Positions 7,449 to 13,953 of a stretch of 17,618 nucleotides of DNA are shown one piece after another. The stretch's first letter is position 1. Every line of letters begins with the position of its first letter. Source of the DNA: an uncultured Planctomycetaceae bacterium (GTDB taxonomy: Bacteria; Planctomycetota; Planctomycetia; Pirellulales; UBA1268); contig CAJAYZ010000151.1 of the NCBI GenBank assembly GCA_903949225.1, positions 1-17,618 on the forward strand, written 5' to 3'. Under the pieces are notes generated by a model, which made no database searches, was not told the DNA's origin, and saw only the letters and a program-made list of their open reading frames with translations. The position numbers and the translations under genes are program-made.

Positions 7449-7535
7449 GAACGCGGCCGGCGGGGCGGCGACAGCATGGGTGGCAACGAGACCGAGCGGG
7501 GCGATGCGAGATCTCGGCGGATCACTTGTGCAAGG

Positions 7536-9656
7536 TCAGCGGAACTTCTCGGGGAGCAAGGTTCCTGGATTGGTTCGCAGCGCCTTGGCAGCGCTGTCTG
7601 AGAGCGTTTTCAAACTGCCGAGCTTCAGGCCGCCGACGTGCCTCGCCAGAGACGTGGCCGCCTCGTCCGAGAGTGTCATCAGGCCGCTGAGGACAAGGAG
7701 ACCTTCGTGCATCGCCAGCGCCTCGGCCGCACCGTCGGAGAGTGTGTTCAGGCAATCGAGATTCAGTTCGCCTTTGCGCTTCGCGAGCGCCCTTGCCGCC
7801 TCCTCCGTGAGCGTCTTCAGGCGATGGAAGTCCAGTTCGCACGTATGCTTCCTCAACGCCTCGGCGGCTTCACCCGAAAGTGTCGTCAGGCCGTCGAGTC
7901 TCAGACGGCCTTCGTGCTTTGCCAGTGCCCCTGCGACTTCCGGAGAGAGCGTGGTCAGCCCGCCCAGCGACAGCACGCCCTTGTGCGTCGCCAGCGCCTC
8001 GGCGACTTCCGGTGAGAGCATCGTCAGGCCCTGGAGTAAGAGCGGGCCCTTGTACTTCGCCAACGCCGCTGCAGCCTCGGGCGTGAGCGTTTTTAGACTG
8101 TCGAGAGACAAATCGCCCTGGTGCGTCGCCAACGCCTCGGCCGCACCCTCCGAGAGTGTCGCCAGGCCGTTGAGGCACAGCGAGACCCTGTGCTTCGCCA
8201 ACGCCGCGGCTACCTCCGGGGAAGGCGACCGCAGGCCGCGGAGCGAGAGGATGCCCTCGTGCTTCGCGAGCACCTCGGCTTCCTCCGGCGACAGTGTCGT
8301 CAGGCCGTGGAGATAGATTGCGCCCTTGTGCTTCGCGAGGGCCTCGGCCGACTCGGTGGAAAGCGTCGTCAGCCCGCAAAGGGAGAGGCTGCATTCATTC
8401 TTCGCCAGTTCTTCGGCTACTTCCGGCGAGAGCGTCGTCAAGCCGTTGAGTTCGAGGTTCGAATGCCTGGCGAGTTGTCTTGCCCGAGTAGCATCCAGCT
8501 TTCTGATCTTGTTCGCATCCTGTGGATAGCGAAAGCGGATGCCGGGAGAGGCCAGCAGCGTCTCGGCGACCTCGTTGGGCAGATTTCTCAGGTCGGGCAG
8601 CAACACCTCGCCCCTGAACCTGGTGAGGATTACGGCAAGCTCCGGCGAGACCGTCGTCAAACCGTCGAAGGACAGACCGTCCTCGTGCTCCGCCAAGGCC
8701 ACCGCCGCTTCGGCCGATAGCGACTCGAGGCCGTCCAGGCACAAACGACCCCTCTGCTTCGCCAGTGCCTCGGCTACTTCGGCCGACAGCGTCTCGAGCC
8801 CGCCGAGGTACAGCGTCCCCCGGTGCCCGCCCAAACGCTCTGCCGTCTCGACCGAAAGAGTCGTCAGCCCCCTGAGGTACAGTATCCCGTCGTGCTTCCC
8901 CAATGCCTCGGCCACCTCGGCGGAAAGCATCGTCACTCGGTCGAGGTTCAGAGGGTTTCGTTGATTCACCAGCCACTCGGCCACCTCGGCCGGGAGCGTC
9001 TGCAGACCGGAGAGACTCACCTCGCCCTTGTGGCCAGCCAACGCCACAGCCACTTCCGGCGACAGTGCTGTCAATCCGTCGAGGAACAATTGACCAGGGA
9101 CACCGCCCGGCGGCTCCTCACGCCCGTGCTTCGCCAAGGCCTCGGCTGCCGCCGCCGAAAGAGTCTTCAGGCCTTGGAGTGTCAAGTCGCCCGGGTGTTT
9201 CGCCAAGGCCTCGGCGGTCTCCACCGAGAGCGTCGTCAACTCGCTGACGAATGGCCAGTAGTTGTGCCTCGCCAGGGCCTCTCTGGACTGAGGCGAAAGC
9301 TCCGATGACTCGAAGATTGTTGAGCCGCCTTGGTAACGCCGGAAGGTCCCGAACACTTCCGGTGAGACCGAGGTCATCCCGTAGATTCCGAGCTCACCCT
9401 TGTGCTTGACAATCGCTTGCATCGCTTCCAGCGACAGCGTCTTCACGTGAAGTTGTAGGTTGCCCTCGTGCGTCGCCAGCGCGGCGGCGGCCTCCGGCGA
9501 CAGCGTCTCTAGGTCGTCGATGACCAGATCGCCTTCAGTCGTCGTGACCAACTCCACCGCTTGCTCGACGCTCAAGGTCCCGGTCCCGTCCGATTGGTCC
9601 TGCGCCGCGACCGGCAGCATCACGACCAAGGCGATCGCCGCAAATACCAGTCGCAT
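7536..9656 (-). CDS. Secreted leucine-rich-like solenoid protein, 29 repeats of 23 residues
   Basis: This is a 706-residue protein. Residues 1-19 are a clear signal peptide (MRLVFAAIALVVMLPVAAQ), giving export to the periplasm or beyond. Everything from residue 27 to the end is a solenoid of about 29 units with the consensus TLSPEVAEALAKHxGxLxLxGLT. The LxLxGLxTLS part looks like an LRR strand and turn, and EVAEALAKH looks like the convex helix. Unit length is 23 residues, the same as the bacterial BspA/Treponema-type LRR, though the sequence differs. Two units are longer: one has a Gly/Pro-rich loop (GREEPPGGVPG) and one is a degenerate unit around PQDANKI. There is no C-terminal anchor or catalytic domain, so binding or scaffolding is the likely role. 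ATG at 9656 is fixed by GGAGG seven bases upstream and by the signal peptide. It is the first gene of a minus-strand cluster of four. Confidence 0.85.
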   Translation of the reverse strand: MRLVFAAIALVVMLPVAAQDQSDGTGTLSVEQAVELVTTTEGDLVIDDLETLSPEAAAALATHEGNLQLHVKTLSLEAMQAIVKHKGELGIYGMTSVSPEVFGTFRRYQGGSTIFESSELSPQSREALARHNYWPFVSELTTLSVETAEALAKHPGDLTLQGLKTLSAAAAEALAKHGREEPPGGVPGQLFLDGLTALSPEVAVALAGHKGEVSLSGLQTLPAEVAEWLVNQRNPLNLDRVTMLSAEVAEALGKHDGILYLRGLTTLSVETAERLGGHRGTLYLGGLETLSAEVAEALAKQRGRLCLDGLESLSAEAAVALAEHEDGLSFDGLTTVSPELAVILTRFRGEVLLPDLRNLPNEVAETLLASPGIRFRYPQDANKIRKLDATRARQLARHSNLELNGLTTLSPEVAEELAKNECSLSLCGLTTLSTESAEALAKHKGAIYLHGLTTLSPEEAEVLAKHEGILSLRGLRSPSPEVAAALAKHRVSLCLNGLATLSEGAAEALATHQGDLSLDSLKTLTPEAAAALAKYKGPLLLQGLTMLSPEVAEALATHKGVLSLGGLTTLSPEVAGALAKHEGRLRLDGLTTLSGEAAEALRKHTCELDFHRLKTLTEEAARALAKRKGELNLDCLNTLSDGAAEALAMHEGLLVLSGLMTLSDEAATSLARHVGGLKLGSLKTLSDSAAKALRTNPGTLLPEKFR
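7539..9578 (-). repeat. 69-bp coding tandem array, about 29 units
   Basis: Residues 27-706 of the secreted solenoid protein split into 29 units: 25 of exactly 23 residues and four of 22, 24, 27 and 32. The DNA shows recurrent words such as CTCGGC, CGTCAGGCC and TGCTTCGCCA at about 69-base spacing on the plus strand. The central units of the C-terminal half are the most alike, which suggests growth of the array by internal duplication. Confidence 0.85.
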
Positions 9657-10050
9657 CCGCCACCTCCAAGGAAAACGAGGCCAAGGGGCCCACGTGACAC
9701 CCCCCCAATGGTACGAGGCTCCTCCTGCGACGGCTATCGCAGTTGGACCAGGTCGGCGCGGCCATCGCAGCGGCAGCAGGGAACCCAGGGGGAACTTTTC
9801 GCGAGCCACCGCGCCAACACGGACGGTCCAAATATCCCTTGAGAGCTGCCCGACGATTGGCCGCCCTCAACCCGAGGAAAACCGCAATTGCCCGCCAACC
9901 CTACCCCCCAAGACTTTCCGCAACGGCAACGGACTCAGGCGGCGGAGCTATCAGTGGCCGGGCAGCCGTTCACCGGGGCAGGCACGACGGCGGCACCCTT
10001 GAAGACGTTTGCCGCGGCCTTCGATGAGCTGGGCGGTCCAGCTGCAGTCT
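9657..10050. other. 394-bp intergenic region, no supported gene
   Basis: This stretch lies between two minus-strand genes and should hold the promoter of the secreted solenoid gene. The Shine-Dalgarno GGAGG is at 9663-9667. A C-run preceded by GTGACA sits at 9694-9706. No -10/-35 pair is convincing. A short plus-strand frame (9888-10145, TTG start) exists but has no ribosome site and runs into the convergent gene, so I do not call it. Confidence 0.4.
9663..9667 (-). promoter_or_regulatory. Shine-Dalgarno GGAGG of the secreted solenoid protein
   Basis: The minus strand reads GGAGG, then TGGCGG, then ATG at 9656. It supports starting directly at the signal peptide instead of at a start 51 codons upstream. 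Confidence 0.75.
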
Positions 10051-10854
10051 CTATTCAGAGAACGGCTCAAACGACAGCCGCCAAGTGGCATGAGTCTCGC
10101 CCGAGGCGGATTGCCACGCGATCGTCTGCTCCAAGTCGTGAATGATGCGAGTGATCTCCGACACAGGATCGGCGTCGGGGCGGATGGACTCGAAGGCGAC
10201 GTCAAACGGTCCACCCACCGCCACATCGTCGAAACGAAAAAACTCCGTGCGCTGATAGGCCGTCACCCCGAAGCTACTGATGACGTGGCTCAGAAGCTTG
10301 GCCCTCGGCCCCGCGTGATCCTCGAGCATGGCGGCACCGAACTGATCACCGCGACTCGGAGTAGCCGCGATGATCGGCCACGTCTCCGGCAGTTGCCCTT
10401 GCTCGTGGAGGTTTCGGTAGAGGCCATCGGGGTGCGTGTGGAACACCTCGATCTCGCCGTAGGCGCGCATCAGCAGCGTCCGTAGGAAGGGGTCAGCCGC
10501 CACTCCGCCGTCCTCAACTTCAGTCGTGTCGTCGATCCACACGCTGATCAGAGGGATGTAGATCCAAGCATGCTCCTCGTTTGCTCTCACGAAGCCAGCC
10601 CGAATCTCGTCCAACCCTTTCCGACGAGATCCTGAAAACAGAAGAAGTGGCGAGCCGTGACCAGGACGTCCCGGGCTCAGCGAGGACACTTCCGAGAAAC
10701 GGTATGGAGCGTTCAGGGCAAAGGCCCGCGACGTGAGCGCGCAGTGCTGTGGCGATTCCATCCGTTGGCGATATTGGGCCTGCACAAACTGAATGAGGTC
10801 GTGCAGGTCACGGGGGGGATCAGGTTGCAAATGTGAATTCCTCGAATCAAGCAC
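10051..10854 (-). CDS. Hypothetical protein with JAMM-like HxHP...SxxD signature
   Basis: This is a 267-residue soluble protein with no signal peptide or membrane helix. The recognisable part is the strand EIEVFHTHPDG (134-144) followed, after a 22-residue loop rich in polar residues, by ATPSRGDQFGAAM (164-176). His139, His141, Ser167 and Asp170 are arranged as in the JAMM/MPN+ metalloprotease motif (HxHP, loop, SxxD). Later, LLSHVISSFGVTAY (187-200) would fit the next strand of that fold. A Glu such as Glu94 or Glu95, before the strand WIYIPLISVWI, could be the catalytic acid. JAMM proteins cleave isopeptide or related bonds; the loop here is longer than usual, so the assignment is tentative. 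The start is GTG at 10854 with a weak upstream GAGGTGA; ATG at 10761 is an alternative. It is divergent from the membrane-protein gene. Confidence 0.65.
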   Translation of the reverse strand: MLDSRNSHLQPDPPRDLHDLIQFVQAQYRQRMESPQHCALTSRAFALNAPYRFSEVSSLSPGRPGHGSPLLLFSGSRRKGLDEIRAGFVRANEEHAWIYIPLISVWIDDTTEVEDGGVAADPFLRTLLMRAYGEIEVFHTHPDGLYRNLHEQGQLPETWPIIAATPSRGDQFGAAMLEDHAGPRAKLLSHVISSFGVTAYQRTEFFRFDDVAVGGPFDVAFESIRPDADPVSEITRIIHDLEQTIAWQSASGETHATWRLSFEPFSE

Positions 10855-11083
10855 GCTCTCGGAATCACCTCAACAATGACTTTCTGGAGTCCAAGGGGCA
10901 GTGCTTCCGGCAGCCATGAGGAGCACAAGCATGCGAGCAAGGTCGGTTGGGTTGGGTATCCGCTGCTTGCTCAATGAGATGTCAGGCCTTCCTGGCCGCG
11001 TCTATGAAACTGCCACCAGGCTACCAATTGGCGGCGGGAGCCTCCTCACGAACTTCCTTCCCGACGCCCCCCCCTCGCTGTCC

Positions 11084-11114
11084 GTGGAAAAAGTCATCCA
11101 TGACCTTTTTCCAC
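11084..11114. repeat. Inverted repeat, 14-bp stem with one bulge
   Basis: The left arm GTGGAAAAAGTCAT (11084-11097) pairs with ATGACCTTTTTCCAC (11100-11114) across CC; a single unpaired C (11104) is the only defect. There is no T-run outside the stem, so it is not a normal terminator. It looks like a REP-type or small mobile-element palindrome. Confidence 0.75.
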
Positions 11115-11118
11115 TTGA

Positions 11119-11155
11119 GACACCCCCAAACAAGCCGAGGTTTATCGGGGGTGTC
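11119..11155. repeat. Inverted repeat, 9-bp stem GACACCCCC/GGGGGTGTC
   Basis: The arms at 11119-11127 and 11147-11155 are perfectly complementary. The 19-base loop contains AAAC and GTTT, which can extend a secondary stem. It begins four bases after the preceding inverted repeat, so the two form one 72-bp structured unit. Confidence 0.7.
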
Positions 11156-11343
11156 GGCCGCAGCCTCCAGCGGCGGGCACTTTGTCCACAGCCTGCTAGC
11201 GAGGTCGACGCCCGCACCCTCAACGGATGACGGGTGGTCGAGCGTTGCTCCACCCCTCGGGCGCCCGATATCCTACGTCGCCTGGGGCGGAGGAACGGCG
11301 GGGTTCGGGCACGCGTCCACCGCTGAGGCACCCGACCGCACAC

Positions 11344-11350
11344 AAAGGAG
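11344..11350 (+). promoter_or_regulatory. Shine-Dalgarno AAAGGAG of the eight-helix membrane protein
   Basis: AAAGGAG, then AGACG, then ATG at 11356. The match and the five-base spacing are strong and decide this start over one 43 codons upstream. Confidence 0.8.
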
Positions 11351-11355
11351 AGACG

Positions 11356-12267
11356 ATGGCGATCACGGCTCAGACGGTCGGCCAGATCCTTGTCGGGGCC
11401 GTAATGTTCGTCGGCCCAATACCACTCACGATCTGGCTCCTCAAGAAGAAGGGCTACCGCGCTACCTGGGCGTGGTTGGCGGCGATCCCGATCGTCGGTT
11501 GGGGAGTTGTTTGCACGACCATGCTCCTGCCGAATCGGCAGCCATCTGCCGATGCCCCGAAGCCGCGCGGAGCCGCGGAAATACCTCGCGAATTCGTCGC
11601 GGTAATGATGATGATACTCGGGGCCGTATGGGGGCAGCGTGTCGCTGGAGATGGGTGGCCGAGTCATTCGAATCTCTCGACGAGCGGCATCGTCGGCGCT
11701 GCGTGCGGGTTGGTGATCGGAATACTCATGTCGCGGGACAGTCGGCAGGTCCGTGAGCGGCGTGAGGAGGCAATGCGTGCTGTCGATGGCGGAGCGTTAA
11801 CCGCAGCCAGCGCGGTTTCCTTGCCAGTTGGCTCGCGCGACGTCATGGGGCTGGCGTTGGTGGCACTTCCGATGGCCGCCGGTCTCGTGGGCATCCTCAC
11901 CAGGCTCTTCCATTGGCCGGGAGCTGTGGCTGTTTGGGCAGCCGACGTGGCGATCCTGGGAACTTCGGCCATCGCGTACTTCGATCTCCGTGATCTTCTC
12001 CTGCGATCTCCGCCGAACCGCGACCAAGACACTTCGATCAGCATCGATCCGGGCATGACAACCTTGAGTCTGGTCGGCATGTGGGGGTTGTGCTATCCCT
12101 TGTACTTCGCCATCCGACGGAGACTCGGCGCGACGAACTATGTCCTACCCGGACTGCTGGCGACCGCCATTCTGCTGGGCCCTCCGCTTGTGTCGCGCTG
12201 GCTCGGCGGAAGTGCCAGTACGGAATCAGCGTCCGGAACGACGGAGTCGACCGAACGTCCGCGGTAA
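11356..12267 (+). CDS. Polytopic membrane protein with about eight helices, function unknown
   Basis: This is a 303-residue inner-membrane protein that I do not recognise. Hydrophobic segments lie near 8-29, 37-58, 79-95, 109-125, 163-184, 189-208, 234-253 and 262-283. A charged cytosolic-type loop (SRDSRQVRERREEAMRAV, 126-143) separates helices 4 and 5, and a hydrophilic loop with NRDQDTSISIDPGM (221-234) separates 6 and 7. The C-terminal tail is Ser/Thr/Glu-rich. No transporter or enzyme motif is visible. The internal pattern (four helices, basic loop, four helices) could reflect duplication of a four-helix unit, but the halves show no obvious sequence identity. The start is fixed by the strong Shine-Dalgarno at 11344-11350. 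It stands alone on the plus strand. Confidence 0.75.
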   Translation: MAITAQTVGQILVGAVMFVGPIPLTIWLLKKKGYRATWAWLAAIPIVGWGVVCTTMLLPNRQPSADAPKPRGAAEIPREFVAVMMMILGAVWGQRVAGDGWPSHSNLSTSGIVGAACGLVIGILMSRDSRQVRERREEAMRAVDGGALTAASAVSLPVGSRDVMGLALVALPMAAGLVGILTRLFHWPGAVAVWAADVAILGTSAIAYFDLRDLLLRSPPNRDQDTSISIDPGMTTLSLVGMWGLCYPLYFAIRRRLGATNYVLPGLLATAILLGPPLVSRWLGGSASTESASGTTESTERPR

Positions 12268-12563
12268 CGGCGCCTCCCGAAATCACCCTCAAGCACGTGG
12301 CCCCACGGCTCAGAGAAAAGCACGATCGGTTTCCCAGCTCTCGATCTCGTGCCTCCGAAAACCCTGGTTTCCAGCGCTTCGGATGACGGCGAGAGGCGAT
12401 CGACGCACGGGGGGAAAAGCAACGCGTATCGCTCTGATTTGCGGCCCAGTGACCGGCGAGTGCGGCACCGAGACGCCCAAGCCCCTCCCGACCCGAGGGC
12501 TTGTGGAGGACAAGAGATGGAACGGACCCAGCAGGCCGACGAGCCATGCTGACACACTCCGGC
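12268..12563. other. 296-bp region downstream of the membrane protein, no supported gene
   Basis: No frame here looks coding on either strand. It contains an imperfect hairpin at 12320-12352 (GCACGATCG against CGATCTCGTGC, two bulged bases) and a 5-bp hairpin AAACC/GGTTT at 12359-12370. Neither has a T-run. The region ends at the REP-like palindrome. Confidence 0.45.
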
Positions 12564-12599
12564 AATGAATGGGGTCTGACCCCATTCATTGACCCCATT
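12564..12599. repeat. REP-like palindrome with GGGGTC/GACCCC core
   Basis: Arms AATGAATGGGGTC (12564-12576) and GACCCCATTCATT (12578-12590) are perfect 13-bp complements around a single T. GACCCCATT is then repeated directly at 12591-12599. GGGGTC-N-GACCCC cores of this type are familiar as short intergenic repeats that translate as NEWGLTPF-like peptides in spurious annotations and are often linked to REP-associated tyrosine transposases. No transposase is in the window. Confidence 0.7.
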
Positions 12600-12674
12600 A
12601 ACTGGGATTCCCGAAGGCACCACCGACCAGCGGTGGGTATCCGAAACCTATGCCAATCCAGAACTTCCAACCAG

Positions 12675-12749
12675 TCGGGGCGACAGGATTTGAACCTGCG
12701 ACCTCTTGACCCCCAGTCAAGCGCGCTAGCCAGGCTGCGCCACGCCCCG
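12675..12749 (-). tRNA. tRNA-Pro(GGG)
   Basis: The minus strand folds into a full cloverleaf of 75 bases. The acceptor is CGGGGCG/CGCCCCG (7 perfect pairs), the D stem GCGC/GCGC with loop AGCCTGGCTA, the anticodon stem CTTGA/TCAAG with loop CTGGGGG (anticodon GGG at positions 34-36), the variable loop AGGTC, and the T stem GCAGG/CCTGT (one G-U) with loop TTCAAAT. The discriminator is A. No CCA is encoded; the next bases are CTG, so CCA must be added enzymatically. Anticodon GGG reads CCC and CCU proline codons. A 6-bp hairpin (12620-12636) lies about 40 bases downstream, without a T-run. Confidence 0.96.
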
Positions 12750-12941
12750 AATCCGCCGACAAGCACGCGCAGCTCTCGCTTCCCGGCCCGTCGACCTGCA
12801 CACTATCGCACAAACACCCCCAGCCAGCAACACGTCCCCGCCCAGCCCCCGCCCAGTCGCTTTCCAGTCCCCTTCCAAAGGCTCGCAAACCAGAGCCATT
12901 CCCTCCCCCCACCACAAAAACCAAAGCCGCACGACCACGCC

Positions 12942-13934
12942 ATGGCCGCCACACCAAGCCCTCAGCCCAATTTCACCCCCGTTACCCTCCCCCACACCCT
13001 CCCCTTCTCCACCCGGCTCGCGCAGGCCATCCGCACCAAGCGCACGCCAGCCTGCGTCGGCCTCGACCCGCGCCGCGAATCACTCCCCCCTGCCCTCGGC
13101 GCCGCCACCGTCGATGATCCCTTGGCCCTCGCCAAGCTCTACACGACTTTTTGCAGGGACGTGATCGACGCCGTCGCCCCCCACATCCCAATCGTCAAGC
13201 CACAGCTCGCCTGCTTCGAAGCCCTCGGCCCCGCCGGCATGCAGGCACTCGCCGACACGATCCACTACGCCCACTCCCGCGGCCTCCTCGTCCTCGCCGA
13301 CGGCAAACGGGGCGACATCGGCTCCACCGCCGAGGCCTACGCCGACGGCTGGCTCGCCGGCCCCTGGGCCTGCGACGCCCTCACCATCAACCCCTACCTC
13401 GGCCTCGACTCCATCGCCCCCTTCGTGGCCACCGCCAAAGCCCGCCACGCCGGCCTGTTTGTCCTCGTCAAAACATCAAACCCCGGCAGCCGCGACTTCC
13501 AGGACCTCGAAGCCAACGGCTCCCCCCTCCATGAACATGTCGCCGCCGGCGTCGAACACCTCGCCGCCGACACGCTCCCACCGGGAACGAGCGACGCCCC
13601 CGGCGAGCACGCCTACGGCCTCGTCGGCGCCGTCGTCGGCGCCACCTGGCCCAAACAACTCGACACCCTCCGCGCCGCCATGCCCCACGTCTGGATCCTC
13701 GTGCCAGGATTCGGCAAACAAGGGGGAAGAGCCTCCGACGTCCGCGGGGCCTTCGACTCCCACGGGCTAGGCGCGCTGGTCGTCAGCGCCCGCGACGTGA
13801 TCTTTGCCCACACGCGCGCCGACATGAATGCCGGGCTCTCGGAAGGCCAATGGCAGACCGCCGTGGAACGGGCCTGCCACGACATGATCGAGCGAATCGC
13901 CGCCGACACCCCCGCCGGCAAACTCCGCGACTGA
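12942..13934 (+). CDS. pyrF: Orotidine 5'-phosphate decarboxylase, PyrF type 2
   Basis: This 330-residue enzyme performs the last step of de novo UMP synthesis, OMP to UMP plus CO2, in the cytosol. Family landmarks are VGLDP (39-43), IVKPQLACFE (84-93), the catalytic ADGKRGDIGSTAEAYA (119-134) with Asp120, Lys122 and Asp125, TINPYLG (148-154) and VKTSNPG (176-182). The phosphate-site region VPGFGKQGG comes later. The length and these motifs match the longer subfamily 2. ATG at 12942 is used; the next in-frame ATG lies past the LDP motif, and there is no visible Shine-Dalgarno sequence. The first 20 residues are low-complexity. The leader and gene are strongly C-rich on the plus strand (codons GCC, CTC, CCC). 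The gene is convergent with the pyrophosphatase, only 19 bp away. Confidence 0.94.
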   Translation: MAATPSPQPNFTPVTLPHTLPFSTRLAQAIRTKRTPACVGLDPRRESLPPALGAATVDDPLALAKLYTTFCRDVIDAVAPHIPIVKPQLACFEALGPAGMQALADTIHYAHSRGLLVLADGKRGDIGSTAEAYADGWLAGPWACDALTINPYLGLDSIAPFVATAKARHAGLFVLVKTSNPGSRDFQDLEANGSPLHEHVAAGVEHLAADTLPPGTSDAPGEHAYGLVGAVVGATWPKQLDTLRAAMPHVWILVPGFGKQGGRASDVRGAFDSHGLGALVVSARDVIFAHTRADMNAGLSEGQWQTAVERACHDMIERIAADTPAGKLRD

Positions 13935-13953
13935 GCGCTCGCCGACGGGCGCG

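Larger units (their letters stand above)
10855..11355. other. 501-bp divergent spacer, no supported gene
   Basis: This lies between the JAMM-like gene (minus) and the eight-helix membrane protein (plus). Frames that cross it are low-complexity or antisense and have no ribosome sites. Its notable content is the pair of inverted repeats at 11084-11114 and 11119-11155, and an 8-base C-run at 11067-11074. It should contain promoters for both flanking genes, but I cannot identify them. Confidence 0.5.

Noticed and set aside
7402..8316. 304-codon plus-strand frame opposite the solenoid gene, Ser/Ala/Pro-rich and repetitive
   Set aside because: Its repeats simply mirror the 69-bp coding array of the minus-strand gene, which has a signal peptide and a Shine-Dalgarno sequence.
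7539..9578. Possible CRISPR array, because of regular spacing of similar words
   Set aside because: The period is 69 bp with no constant repeat and no unique spacer; it stays in one reading frame and encodes a regular protein repeat.
9888..10145. 85-codon plus-strand frame with TTG start
   Set aside because: No ribosome site, poor start, and its second half overlaps the 3' end of the JAMM-like gene on the opposite strand.
11002..11667. 221-codon minus-strand frame across the divergent spacer and the membrane-protein start
   Set aside because: It runs through both inverted repeats and opposes a gene with a strong Shine-Dalgarno sequence and clear membrane helices.
12038..12766. 242-codon minus-strand frame with GSRGRRFKSCRPD-like text
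   Set aside because: That peptide is the familiar mistranslation of a tRNA gene, here tRNA-Pro at 12675-12749; the rest crosses the REP-like palindrome.
12501..12941. 147-codon N-terminal extension of PyrF
   Set aside because: It would translate through the REP repeat and the antisense tRNA; PyrF homology begins just after the ATG at 12942.
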